DNA from: Vannielia litorea
GTDB lineage: Bacteria > Pseudomonadota > Alphaproteobacteria > Rhodobacterales > Rhodobacteraceae
Reading direction: 5' to 3'
Length of the DNA: 64,000 nucleotides
Assembly (NCBI RefSeq): GCF_019801175.1
Contig: NZ_JAHVJR010000002.1
Location: 124,001 to 188,000 of the forward strand
Every line of letters starts with the position of its first letter. Position 1 is the first letter of the stretch. Positions 44,230 to 52,621 of the stretch are shown here, piece after piece. The notes beneath the pieces were generated by a model that did no database searches, was not told the DNA's origin, and saw only the letters and a program-made list of their open reading frames with translations. The translations under genes and the position numbers were made by a program.

Positions 44230-44982
44230 ATGGTCGAATGGCAGGGCAAGAAGTACTGGATCATCGGTGCGAGCTCCGCTCTGGGGCGGGCGCTGGCCGA
44301 TCAGTTGAGCCGCGTGGGCGCTGAGTTGGCACTCACCAGCGCCGAGCCGGAGGCGATGAAGAAGCTGGCCGAGATGCTGCCCGGCAAGGCCACGGCGGTT
44401 GAAGCCGATACCTCCGATGCCGAGGCGATGAAGGTCGCAGCGGCGGGCGTGGGTGCGGTCGACGGCGTGATCTACCTGCCCGATGCGATGGGCGGCCACG
44501 GTGCCCGTAATTGGGATACGGTCGCTATCAAGCAGGTTATCGACCGTAACCTCGACGGTGCGCTCAACACCGTGGGCGCGGTGCTGCCGGGGATGGTGGA
44601 CGCCGACAAGGGGCACTTGCTGCTGGTCGCGGGCCTCTCGGCCTATCGCGGCCTGCCGGGTGAAATCGGCTACGGAACCTCCATGGCCGCCGTCATGCAC
44701 CTTGCCGAAGAACTCTATGCCGAGCTCCGCAACACAGGGGTGCAGGTGCAGCTTGCCTGCCCCGGTCACGTGATCGAACCTGAAGCGCTGAACGAGGGTG
44801 ATACGCCCGCAGCATTGCCGCCCTCAGTGATGACATCTGAGGCCGCCGCGCGGGAACTTTTCGAGCACATGAACGACGACGTGTTCCAGAAGAGCTTCCC
44901 GACCATGCGGGGTTGGCTCGTGCGTGTGTCACAGCTCATGCCGAACTGGCTCTACTACCGGCTCTTTCGCTCGCAACTTTGA
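44230..44982 (+). CDS. Short-chain dehydrogenase-fold protein lacking the catalytic Lys
   Basis: This 250-residue SDR-fold protein has an N-terminal nucleotide motif IIGASSALGRALA, but the active site is atypical. The NNAG motif is replaced by IYLPDA (residues 81-86) and YxxxK reads YGTSM (Tyr 148, Met 152), so the proton-relay Lys is missing. The Ser position (LSAYRG, Ser 137) is kept. The C-terminus has aromatic residues (PNWLYYRLF) suggesting membrane contact. The start at 44230 follows GGAGGAGAG. A TATAAT lies at 44147-44152 with a poor -35. It may be a non-catalytic or altered enzyme. Confidence 0.83.
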   Translation: MVEWQGKKYWIIGASSALGRALADQLSRVGAELALTSAEPEAMKKLAEMLPGKATAVEADTSDAEAMKVAAAGVGAVDGVIYLPDAMGGHGARNWDTVAIKQVIDRNLDGALNTVGAVLPGMVDADKGHLLLVAGLSAYRGLPGEIGYGTSMAAVMHLAEELYAELRNTGVQVQLACPGHVIEPEALNEGDTPAALPPSVMTSEAAARELFEHMNDDVFQKSFPTMRGWLVRVSQLMPNWLYYRLFRSQL

Positions 44983-45056
44983 CGCAGGTCTGGGCCGGTG
45001 CAAGGGCTGGAAAGCGCGCGCCTATGCTGGCACTCTCAGGCCAAGGAGGCCCTGCC

Positions 45057-45383
45057 ATGCTCGACATTTCCATGCACAAGATCGTCCGCGTTATCGCGCT
45101 GGCCCGCGAGTACGGCTCTGACGGGGTGCAGACCCGCAACTACATCTCCGACATGAACGAAGATGAGCAGTCGAGCCTAGTGGCCCTGATGTGGGTCGGG
45201 CGCGGCAGTTATGATGCCGATGATATCGAAGAGGCCCGCCGGATGGCAGTGGCTGAGAAGTCCTCGCCTACGGAGACCTACCTTGGCGGCGAGCCACAGC
45301 TGGCCGATATGCTCGAAGATGGTCTGGATGCGCTCGACATCAACGTTGCCGACGCCGAGGATCACCTGCGCGAGCGGCCCTGA
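45057..45383 (+). CDS. DUF3775-type protein
   Basis: The 108-residue acidic protein starts MLDISMHKIVRVIALAREY and has a conserved LVALMWVGRGSYDADDIEEA segment followed by a helical C-terminus (GEPQLADMLEDGLDALDI). This matches the small DUF3775 family of alphaproteobacteria, with no known function. The ATG 45057 follows AAGGAGG. It is convergent with mnmH and lies about 75 bp after the SDR gene. Confidence 0.82.
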   Translation: MLDISMHKIVRVIALAREYGSDGVQTRNYISDMNEDEQSSLVALMWVGRGSYDADDIEEARRMAVAEKSSPTETYLGGEPQLADMLEDGLDALDINVADAEDHLRERP

Positions 45384-45401
45384 AGCTTCGGCGTTCTAAG
45401 G

Positions 45402-46439
45402 CTACGCCTTGAGTTCTGCCGCGATCCGGTCGGCGGCACGGTTCAGGCCGTCCTCGTCCAGCGTGATCTCGAGCCGGGTTTTAGGCGTGTCTGACCGGCG
45501 CGACTTGGCGTAGCGCGGGTCGTAGTGGTGGCGACAAAGCTCTGCCGCAAGCTGCATCACATCGCCGACTGCTGCCATCGCTTGCCAGCTCGCAACCCGC
45601 TCGCGCCCATGCAGCCGGGTGAGTTGCCCCAAGAGTGCGTTCAAGGCCGGCACGTCCGCCGCTAATTCGGCGTAGACACGGGCGAGATAGCGGGCGCGAT
45701 CCTCGAGACCGGCGGCAAGGGTGAGGCGCGGTGCCTCGATCATCCGCTTCCAGAACGCGGGCGGCACCAGAAGTTCGCCCACCTTGGAGCTTTCGGCCTC
45801 CACCAGCACGGGCCGGGCCGGATCGAGCCGCGCCAGCGCCTGAAGCAGAGCGGATTCAAAGCCTTTTTGCGCTGGTTGCGGGCCGACATTGCCCAAGAGC
45901 GAGCCACGGTGGTTGGCCAGCCCTTCAAGATCCAGCACCTGCCCGCCGCGCTCGGCGACCCGGTGCAGGAGGTCAGTCTTGGCGGTGCCGGTGTTCCCGT
46001 CCAGCAGCACCACGTGATGCGGCAACTCGCCTTCGTAGAGCGCCTTTACCACCGACCGACGGTAGCTCTGGTAGCCGCCTTCGACTTTCTCCACCCGCCA
46101 GCCGATCTGCCCGAGGATGGTTGCGAACCCGCCACTCCTCTGGCCGCCACGCCAACAATAGACCAGCGGCTTCCACCCCCCATCTTTGTCGGCCAGTGGC
46201 CCCTCCAGGTGAGCTGCCGCGTTGCGGGCCAGAATTGCGGCACCGATCTTGCGGGCCAGAAAGGGGCTCTCTTGCACGTAGATCGTGCCCACCTTGGCGC
46301 GCTCCTCGTCGGAGAATACCGGCAGCGAGATGGCGCCGGGCACATTATCTTCGGCGAACTCGGAGGGTGAGCGTACGTCGATTACGGTGTCAAAGGGCAG
46401 GGACGTGCCTGAGAGTGGGTCGGGCAGGGTGTAGGCCAT
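45402..46439 (-). CDS. mnmH: tRNA 2-selenouridine synthase MnmH (SelU)
   Basis: The 345-residue protein has an N-terminal rhodanese domain (IDVRSPSEFAEDNVPGAISLPVF) with active Cys 95 in YCWRGGQRSGG and a C-terminal P-loop domain (LLDGNTGTAKTDLL, about 146-158). MnmH converts 2-thiouridine to geranyl-thio and then selenouridine at the tRNA wobble position, needing selenophosphate from SelD. No selD gene is in the window. The start at 46439 (MAYTLPDPLSG) fits the family; the longer frame to 46484 is unsupported. It is a single gene. Confidence 0.94.
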   Translation of the reverse strand: MAYTLPDPLSGTSLPFDTVIDVRSPSEFAEDNVPGAISLPVFSDEERAKVGTIYVQESPFLARKIGAAILARNAAAHLEGPLADKDGGWKPLVYCWRGGQRSGGFATILGQIGWRVEKVEGGYQSYRRSVVKALYEGELPHHVVLLDGNTGTAKTDLLHRVAERGGQVLDLEGLANHRGSLLGNVGPQPAQKGFESALLQALARLDPARPVLVEAESSKVGELLVPPAFWKRMIEAPRLTLAAGLEDRARYLARVYAELAADVPALNALLGQLTRLHGRERVASWQAMAAVGDVMQLAAELCRHHYDPRYAKSRRSDTPKTRLEITLDEDGLNRAADRIAAELKA

Positions 46440-46544
46440 GGCGTTGGGCCTAACGCAGGGCGCGGCTGCAGGGAAGTGTGTCAATTGCTGTCATGAGCGC
46501 CCGTGAGCCTTGCCCGGAGCGATTTCACCAATAATATCGCCATC

Positions 46545-48518
46545 ATGACGCTCAGGCACCTTTCCCTCGCCACGCTCACCGCGCTGGCCTGCGCTGCCCC
46601 CGTGGCGGCCGAAACCCGCGCCCTGTTGATCGGGGTGGGCGACTACGAGTATCTGGATGCAGACCTGCGCGGCCCGGTGAATGACGTAGCGCTGATGGCA
46701 CGCACGCTCATGTCGCGCGGAGTGGCCGCCGAGTATATCACTGTGCTGACCACGGCGCCTGAACTGCTGCCCGAGGGGGTTGTTGTGGGGATGCCCCGCC
46801 GCGAGGCGATCCTCAACGGTCTTGCCGAGGCTGCCGAGGCGACGGGTGAGGGCGACACGGTTTTCTTTTACTTCTCCGGGCACGGCTCGCAAGCGCCCGA
46901 TCTCGATGGCGACGATCAGGGTGGCTACGATGAAATTCTTCTGCCGTCCGATGCCTCCGGCTGGAAGGGCACGGTGGGCGCGGTTGAGAACGCGATCCTC
47001 GATGATGAACTGCGCGCCGCCGCCGAAGCGATCATGTCAGGCGGTGCGGCGCTTGTTGCCGTACTCGATGCCTGCCATGCCGCCACCGGCTTTCGGGCCA
47101 TGCCCGGCAAGGGCGCGGCTCGGTACATCGAGCCCACGCTGCTGGGCATCCCAGAAGCGATGGAGGCGGCTGAGAGCCGCCCTGCACCGGCGCTAGAAGG
47201 ACAGTTTGCCTTTCTCTACTCGTCGCAATCTGACCAGCGCAGCTTTGAATACCCGCATGGCGACCCGGACGACCCGGCCAATTGGTATGGCGAATTCACG
47301 CGCGTGCTCACCACTGTCATGGCCTCGACGCCTGACCTCACGTGGGAGCAACTCTTGACCGCCACGATGGACGGTATGCGCAAAGAGACCGCAACAGCCA
47401 CGCAAACCCCTGATGGTGAAGGCACCTTCATGGCGGCTCCGGTCTTTGGTGGCGCCGAAGCCAATGCGCGCTTGCGGGTGGATGGGGAGCTTAAGGCTGG
47501 GGCTCTCGCGGGCCTGACGGAGGGCAGCGAAATCACCTTCTACGCAGCGGCGGCGGGCGGCGAACCGCTTGGCACCGCAAGCATCACCGGGCTCACCCCT
47601 CTCAGCGCCGCGCTCTCTGCCGTGCCGCAGGGCGCCAAGTACGCCGAAGTCACCTCTCTTGCGCCAGCCGAGGCTGTGCCGCTTCGGCTCTCCACGCCAG
47701 TGGTCTCCGATGGCGAGGACTACACCGCCATTGCGGACGAACTTGCGCGCCTTGAAGCCGAAGGACTTGTCGATGGCGTCGCATGGAATGCTGAGCAGCC
47801 TGACCGCGCGCTCGTGCTGACTGGTGGCCAGCTTGCTGTGACCGGTCCAGATGGTGTGCTTGACCCGGACGGGCCCGGTTCTTCGCCACGGTTCTCAGCC
47901 CATGACCTTGCAGAGGCATTGCCGCGCCTTGCTCAGGTTCAGCGGTTGGAGGCCGCGCTGACCCAAGCCGAGGCGGGGGCCAAGAAAGGTTTCACCGTGT
48001 CCGGCCCGCCTGTGAAGGTGGAGGCCGAGATGATACCGGCGGACTGCGATGGTGCAACCGGCACCCCGATCCGGCCTGCGCCCGAGACTGTGCCTCATTG
48101 CGCCCAACTGTGGCTGCACATCCGCAACACATCCAGCAATGCGCAGGACGTGACCGTTCTCTACCGCGACAAGAGCTTCACCATCACCGCCATTTTCCCC
48201 GGCTCCGGCACATCCAACCGGCTCAACTTCAACGAAACCGTGCCGGTCGGGATGCTGATGGTGAATGAGGGCGATGGCGTGGCTCTGGAAGAGGTGATCG
48301 TGCTGGTCACCCCGGCTGAAGATGGCGCACCGCGCACCGCGCTGACCGGTCTCGCCAATGACGGGCAGAGCCGGGGCGCGAGCAACCCGATGGAAGAATT
48401 CATCCAGGCTGCCGCCGCCCCACCCGGCGAAGCCTCACGGAATTTCAGCTTTTCGACCGCACCCGCCCCGCTTACCGTGACGCGGATCCCGGTGCGTATC
48501 ACACCCAAGGACGATTGA
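46545..48518 (+). CDS. Exported caspase-like (peptidase C14) protein
   Basis: This 657-residue protein has a signal peptide (MTLRHLSLATLTALACAAPVAA). A caspase/metacaspase-type p20 domain (about residues 23-185) carries catalytic His 113 in FYFSGHGSQ and Cys 177 in VLDACHA. Asp 175, two before the Cys, matches the residue that gives metacaspases P1 Arg/Lys preference. An acidic DLDGDDQGGYDE run after the His resembles the metacaspase Ca2+ site. The large C-terminal part is beta-rich and includes a segment on non-covalent display (HIRNTSSNAQDVTVLYRDK). It ends 16 bp before an exported trypsin-fold protease gene, so the two are surely co-transcribed. Confidence 0.88.
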   Translation: MTLRHLSLATLTALACAAPVAAETRALLIGVGDYEYLDADLRGPVNDVALMARTLMSRGVAAEYITVLTTAPELLPEGVVVGMPRREAILNGLAEAAEATGEGDTVFFYFSGHGSQAPDLDGDDQGGYDEILLPSDASGWKGTVGAVENAILDDELRAAAEAIMSGGAALVAVLDACHAATGFRAMPGKGAARYIEPTLLGIPEAMEAAESRPAPALEGQFAFLYSSQSDQRSFEYPHGDPDDPANWYGEFTRVLTTVMASTPDLTWEQLLTATMDGMRKETATATQTPDGEGTFMAAPVFGGAEANARLRVDGELKAGALAGLTEGSEITFYAAAAGGEPLGTASITGLTPLSAALSAVPQGAKYAEVTSLAPAEAVPLRLSTPVVSDGEDYTAIADELARLEAEGLVDGVAWNAEQPDRALVLTGGQLAVTGPDGVLDPDGPGSSPRFSAHDLAEALPRLAQVQRLEAALTQAEAGAKKGFTVSGPPVKVEAEMIPADCDGATGTPIRPAPETVPHCAQLWLHIRNTSSNAQDVTVLYRDKSFTITAIFPGSGTSNRLNFNETVPVGMLMVNEGDGVALEEVIVLVTPAEDGAPRTALTGLANDGQSRGASNPMEEFIQAAAAPPGEASRNFSFSTAPAPLTVTRIPVRITPKDD

Positions 48519-48534
48519 AGGAAGGACAACGGAC

Positions 48535-49578
48535 ATGAGATTTGCAGCGGTAATCGCGGCGGTCGCCGGGCTTGGCCTCGGCACCGCTACGGCACAGGAT
48601 TTTTCTGACGACGGCAGCGCCTCGCCCTTCGCATGGGCCGAAAGCGGCGAGAAAGCGGAGTATCTGGAGGAGAAGGCCAGCGAAGACAGCGGCTCGCGCG
48701 TGATCGGTGGCGAAGTGGCCGCTGATGGCGCTTGGCCGTGGCAGGTGGCGCTGATGATCAAGGGCAAGGGCATAACGCCTGACGCCCATTTTTGCGGTGG
48801 CTCGCTGGTGCTGGACCAGTGGGTGCTGACCGCGGCGCATTGTGTGCACATGCAGGACCCGCAGGGCCAATATCGTGACATCAACCCCGCCGCTATCCAA
48901 GTGCTTGCAGGCACCAACCAGATTGCCGAAGGCAAGGGCGACCTGATCGACGTGGCCGCGCTCTACCGCTTCCCCGGCTATATCGGCGGCGTATTCGACA
49001 ATGACATCGCGCTGCTGAAGCTCTCCCGCGCGCCGCAGGTCCCCTACGAGACGGTGAAGATCCCCGATGCCGAGCTGGGTGACCTGTTGGAGCAGCCGGG
49101 TGTGACCACCACCGTCACCGGCTGGGGCTTGATCGACGGCGGCGAGCATCCGCAAGATATGCGCCAGGCCGATATTCAGATGCTCCCCCGCGACGCCTGC
49201 AACCAGGCTCTGATGGAGGCCCGCGCCGAGGTGGCTGCCAAGGGCTTCGTCTTTGCGGCCAAGACCTTTGGCCTCACGCCCGATGATGCTCAGGGTGCGT
49301 GGGAAGAACTGGTGAAACGTGCGCCCATTCCGATCTCGGAGAACATGATCTGCTCTGGCACTTATGAGGGTGGAAAGACCGCCTGTTCGGGCGACAGCGG
49401 CGGCCCGCTGGTGGTCAAAGTTAACGACGAGGGTCTCTACATTCAGGCGGGTGTTGTGAGCTGGGGTCTCTCCGGTGAGGGCGGCAAGAGCTGCAACGAG
49501 CAGGCCAAATTCTCGGCCTACACCCGCACCGCGAACTACGTGGACTGGCTGAACGGCATCATCTCCGCAAACCCGTAA
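48535..49578 (+). CDS. Exported trypsin-fold (S1) serine protease zymogen
   Basis: The 347-residue precursor has a signal peptide (to about residue 20), an acidic propeptide of about 35 residues and the S1 activation site R55-VIGG. The triad is His 102 (LTAAHC), Asp 157 (DNDIALL) and Ser 288 (GDSGGP). In chymotrypsin numbering position 189 is Thr (GKTACSGDSGG), not the Asp of trypsin, so the mature enzyme is unlikely to favour Arg/Lys. It therefore probably cannot easily cleave its own Arg-Val activation bond. The caspase-like gene directly upstream is a candidate activator. A strong terminator follows. Confidence 0.94.
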   Translation: MRFAAVIAAVAGLGLGTATAQDFSDDGSASPFAWAESGEKAEYLEEKASEDSGSRVIGGEVAADGAWPWQVALMIKGKGITPDAHFCGGSLVLDQWVLTAAHCVHMQDPQGQYRDINPAAIQVLAGTNQIAEGKGDLIDVAALYRFPGYIGGVFDNDIALLKLSRAPQVPYETVKIPDAELGDLLEQPGVTTTVTGWGLIDGGEHPQDMRQADIQMLPRDACNQALMEARAEVAAKGFVFAAKTFGLTPDDAQGAWEELVKRAPIPISENMICSGTYEGGKTACSGDSGGPLVVKVNDEGLYIQAGVVSWGLSGEGGKSCNEQAKFSAYTRTANYVDWLNGIISANP

Positions 49579-49599
49579 CACCGGCGACATTCACGCCAG

Positions 49600-49633
49600 A
49601 AGGGCGGCCGGCTCACCCCGCGCCGCCCTTTTT
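49600..49633 (+). terminator. Intrinsic terminator after the caspase-protease operon
   Basis: AAGGGCGGC at 49600-49608 pairs perfectly with GCCGCCCTT at 49622-49630 and is followed by a T-run (TTTTT from 49629). It marks the end of the two-protease transcription unit. Confidence 0.93.
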
Positions 49634-49716
49634 CATGGGGTTTTCACACCGTTTCCCGGGCGGCGGCTGCTAGGCTGAGCTCAAGCTTGCCCAACCCCGC
49701 AACGGAGTCGCACGCC

Positions 49717-50205
49717 ATGACGCCCACGCTCGATATCCAACAACCCCGGCCATTCGATCTCGTTGGCGACACGATCCTGATCGCCGGTAACGCCACTGCC
49801 TTTGAAGGCACGCTGACGATCCATGTCAGCGAGGGGCACGATGAGTATTCCAGCTTCACCCACGTCGGTTCACTCGGACTTCGGCAGTTTCAGGGCTCCA
49901 TCGACATTCCGGCGACGAACTCTTTCCAACTCAACCGCCTGTTTCTGACGCTGGCAGATGATACCGGAAACGAAAACGGCCCGTCGGTGACCATCCCCGT
50001 GCTCTTTGGCCCCCGCATCCTGCCCGGCTACCGGGGCTGGCAACCCTATACCGTTCAACCGGGAGACACTCTCTCGAGTATCGCCCAGTCGCAATATGGC
50101 AATGGGAACTTCCAACCGATCTTCGAGGCCAATCAACACGTGCTGGCCAGCCCGAACCTGATCTTCCCGGGTCAGGTCCTGCGGATTCCGCGGAACGATA
50201 TCTGA
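49717..50205 (+). CDS. LysM-domain protein with N-terminal Gmad2-like Ig domain
   Basis: This 162-residue protein has an N-terminal beta-sandwich resembling the Gmad2 immunoglobulin-like domain (IQQPRPFDLVGDTILIAGNATAFEGTLTIHV...). A C-terminal LysM domain follows (YTVQPGDTLSSIAQSQYGNG...PGQVLRIP, about residues 113-160). LysM binds GlcNAc-containing glycans such as peptidoglycan. No signal peptide is visible, which is odd for a cell-wall binder. ATG 49717 is chosen over 49687, which lies before the weak CGGAG. It follows the protease terminator by about 85 bp. Confidence 0.82.
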   Translation: MTPTLDIQQPRPFDLVGDTILIAGNATAFEGTLTIHVSEGHDEYSSFTHVGSLGLRQFQGSIDIPATNSFQLNRLFLTLADDTGNENGPSVTIPVLFGPRILPGYRGWQPYTVQPGDTLSSIAQSQYGNGNFQPIFEANQHVLASPNLIFPGQVLRIPRNDI

Positions 50206-50211
50206 GCCCGG

Positions 50212-50598
50212 TCAGCCCTCCGGATAGGCCTTCCGGCAAGCGGCGACTTGTGACCGGGCCTCGCGCTCCAACTGGTCGCGCTTGACGATCATGTTGCGCA
50301 GTTTTTGTTGTTCGGCGGCTGGGTCGATCGCGACCTGCTTGGTGCGGTAGCGGGTTTCGGGGCGGTGGCACCAGACGGCCTCGACCGGGCCGTCACCGGA
50401 GCGGGCGCAAACCTGGTAGCGCGTGGTCACGTAGGACTCCCGCTCGATCGCATAACCACGGCTGACATTGGCCTGTGTTTCCGCGATCAGCTTGTTCATC
50501 ACCCGCAGATCCTTGGTTGCCCGTGCCTCGCAGGCCTCGCGCGGGGTGGCGCAGGCGGTGACGAGGGGGATGAGGAGCAGAGGCAGAAAATGCCGCAT
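50212..50598 (-). CDS. Small lipoprotein of unknown function
   Basis: The 128-residue product has a lipoprotein signal (MRHFLPLLLIPLVTACATP, Cys about residue 16). A helical, Arg-rich mature part follows, with a tyrosine-rich middle (YAIERESYVTTRYQVCARSG), a Trp-Cys-His (VWCHRPETRYR) and a C-terminal coiled-coil-like helix (RNMIVKRDQLEREARSQV). Four cysteines remain after processing. No family is recognised. The start at 50598 follows AAAGGACG. It is convergent with the LysM gene (6-bp gap) and divergent from hemF. Confidence 0.75.
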   Translation of the reverse strand: MRHFLPLLLIPLVTACATPREACEARATKDLRVMNKLIAETQANVSRGYAIERESYVTTRYQVCARSGDGPVEAVWCHRPETRYRTKQVAIDPAAEQQKLRNMIVKRDQLEREARSQVAACRKAYPEG

Positions 50599-50680
50599 CG
50601 GGCGTCCTTTCAATGGCTTGGCCCCCTGTTTAGGGTCGCCGCGCGGATTCGCCAAATCACGATATGCGGGGAGGGCCGGA

Positions 50681-51559
50681 ATGAGCGACACAATGGAAGA
50701 CCAGAAATCGCGCGCTGCGGCGTGGTTCCGTAGCCTGCGTGACGAGATCGTGGCCGCCTTCGAAGGGCTGGAGGACAGCTTTGACGGTGAGGGGGACGCC
50801 GGGCGCTTTGAAGTAACGCCAACATCGCGCAGCGCTGAAGATGGCTCCGATGCCGGGGGCGGGCTGATGAGCGTGATGCGCGGTGGAGGGGTCTTCGAGA
50901 AGGTGGGAGTGAACGTGTCGGAGGTGTTCGGCACGCTGGGAGATGCTGCGCAGAAAGCCATGGCGGCCCGCGGCGTGCCTGGTGTAGCCGAAGATCCCCG
51001 CTTCTGGGCCTCTGGGATCAGCCTTGTCGCCCATATGCAAAACCCGCATGTGCCTGCCGTTCACATGAACACCCGCATGTTTTGGACCCCTTCGGCTTGG
51101 TGGTTTGGCGGCGGCTCCGACCTGAACCCCTGCATCGAGTACGACGAGGACACGGCGCATTTTCACGGGCAGCAGAAGGCGTATTTGGAGCCACACGGGC
51201 CGGAGCTTTACCCCGAGCTGAAGGCTTGGGCGGATGAATACTTCTTCATTCCTCACCGTGGCCGGGCGCGTGGGGTAGGCGGCATCTTCATGGATGACCG
51301 AAACACCGGCGACTGGGAGGCGGATTTTGCCCTGACGCAGGATATCGGGCGAGCGTTTCTGCCCGCCTACCTGCCACTGGTCGAAAAGCGCCGGGGTCAG
51401 GCTTGGGGGGCGGCGGAGAAGGACGCGCAATTGGTCCATCGTGGGCTCTATGCAGAGTACAACCTTGTCTACGACCGAGGCACCAAGTTTGGTTTGGTCA
51501 CGGGGCATGACGCGAATGCTGTGCTGATGAGCCTTCCCCCAATGGCGAAGTGGGTCTGA
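50681..51559 (+). CDS. hemF: Oxygen-dependent coproporphyrinogen III oxidase
   Basis: This 292-residue HemF matches closely: GGGLMSVMRGGGVFEKVGVNVSEVFG, NPHVPAVHMNTRMFW, WWFGGGSDLNPCIEYDEDTAHFH and YNLVYDRGTKFGL. It converts coproporphyrinogen III to protoporphyrinogen IX with O2 in haem (and bacteriochlorophyll) synthesis. The start at 50681 follows GGGGAGG; the frame upstream is antisense to the lipoprotein gene. It is followed by a DMT transporter 95 bp downstream. Confidence 0.98.
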   Translation: MSDTMEDQKSRAAAWFRSLRDEIVAAFEGLEDSFDGEGDAGRFEVTPTSRSAEDGSDAGGGLMSVMRGGGVFEKVGVNVSEVFGTLGDAAQKAMAARGVPGVAEDPRFWASGISLVAHMQNPHVPAVHMNTRMFWTPSAWWFGGGSDLNPCIEYDEDTAHFHGQQKAYLEPHGPELYPELKAWADEYFFIPHRGRARGVGGIFMDDRNTGDWEADFALTQDIGRAFLPAYLPLVEKRRGQAWGAAEKDAQLVHRGLYAEYNLVYDRGTKFGLVTGHDANAVLMSLPPMAKWV

Positions 51560-51653
51560 TACGGGCGGTTTCCGCCTATGCGGCCTCGAAGCGCTGGCAC
51601 TTGACCTCGCCCGCCAGCCGGGCAACTTGCCCCGACACCACCGCGAGGCCCTC

Positions 51654-52529
51654 ATGCCCCTTTCTCCCAATGCCCAGGGCGCGCTCTGGATGACGGCCTC
51701 GATGGCCGGATTCGCTGTCGAAGACGCGTTCATCAAATCCGCCGCCGGGGCGGTGCCGGTTGGGCAGGTATTGGCCACCTTTGGGCTCATCGGCACGGCA
51801 ATCTTCGTGGTCTTGTGCCTCCGCCGGGGCGAGCGGCTGATCCATCCGGCACTGTTTTCGCGCCCCATGGCGGTGCGCTGCGGGTTCGAGATGGTTGGAC
51901 GGGTGTTTTATACACTCGCCATTGCACTCACGCCGCTCTCCACTGCCTCGGCGATCCTGCAAGCCGCCCCGTTGGTGGTGGCGCTCGGCGCGATGACCGT
52001 TTTGCGGGAGCCGGTCAGCCCGGCCCGGTGGTTGGCGATCGTGGTGGGCTTCGCGGGCGTTTTGCTGGTGCTCCGCCCTGGCCTTGCCGGATTCGACATG
52101 CTGGCGATCCTGTCCGTGCTCGGCATGATCGGCTTTGCCGGGCGTGACCTCGCCACGCGTGCCGCGCCGCAAGTGCTCTCTCACGTTCAACTCAGCCTCT
52201 ACGGCTGTGCTATCTTGATTCCGGCGGGGTTGGTTATCCTTGCTTTTCAAACCGCACCCGTGGTCCCCTCCGGTACGGATGCCTTGCGCATTCTCGCCGC
52301 CTCTCTGGCGGGGGCCTCGGCCTATTATGCGCTGACCATCGCCATGCGCACGGGCGATGTGGGCGTGGTTGCGCCCTTCCGCTACACCCGGCTGGTGGTG
52401 GCCATGATTTTGGCTGCGCTTTTCTTTGGAGAGCGGCCGGACACCGCCACGCTTGCAGGATCTGCCATTATCGTGGGCGCAGGCTTGATTGCGCTGGCCA
52501 CGGGCCGCAGGCGGCGGGTGCGCGGCTGA
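51654..52529 (+). CDS. EamA-type DMT-family transporter
   Basis: The 291-residue membrane protein has ten hydrophobic segments in two EamA repeats. The first repeat includes LTPLSTASAILQAAPLVVALGAMTVLREPVSPARWLAI and the second VVAPFRYTRLVVAMILAALFFGERPDTATLAG. These are the conserved end-of-repeat motifs. Members export amino acids, drugs or other small metabolites; the substrate is unknown. The ATG at 51654 follows GCGAGG at 5 nt and is preferred over the frame start at 51627. Confidence 0.9.
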   Translation: MPLSPNAQGALWMTASMAGFAVEDAFIKSAAGAVPVGQVLATFGLIGTAIFVVLCLRRGERLIHPALFSRPMAVRCGFEMVGRVFYTLAIALTPLSTASAILQAAPLVVALGAMTVLREPVSPARWLAIVVGFAGVLLVLRPGLAGFDMLAILSVLGMIGFAGRDLATRAAPQVLSHVQLSLYGCAILIPAGLVILAFQTAPVVPSGTDALRILAASLAGASAYYALTIAMRTGDVGVVAPFRYTRLVVAMILAALFFGERPDTATLAGSAIIVGAGLIALATGRRRRVRG

Positions 52530-52621
52530 GTTTCGCGATGCCCGCTGGGATCGACAACTGTCTTGGTAAGAGGCGGCGAGCAAAAAAATCTCTCGCATAG
52601 TCCCAAGGATTGACGCGCCGC

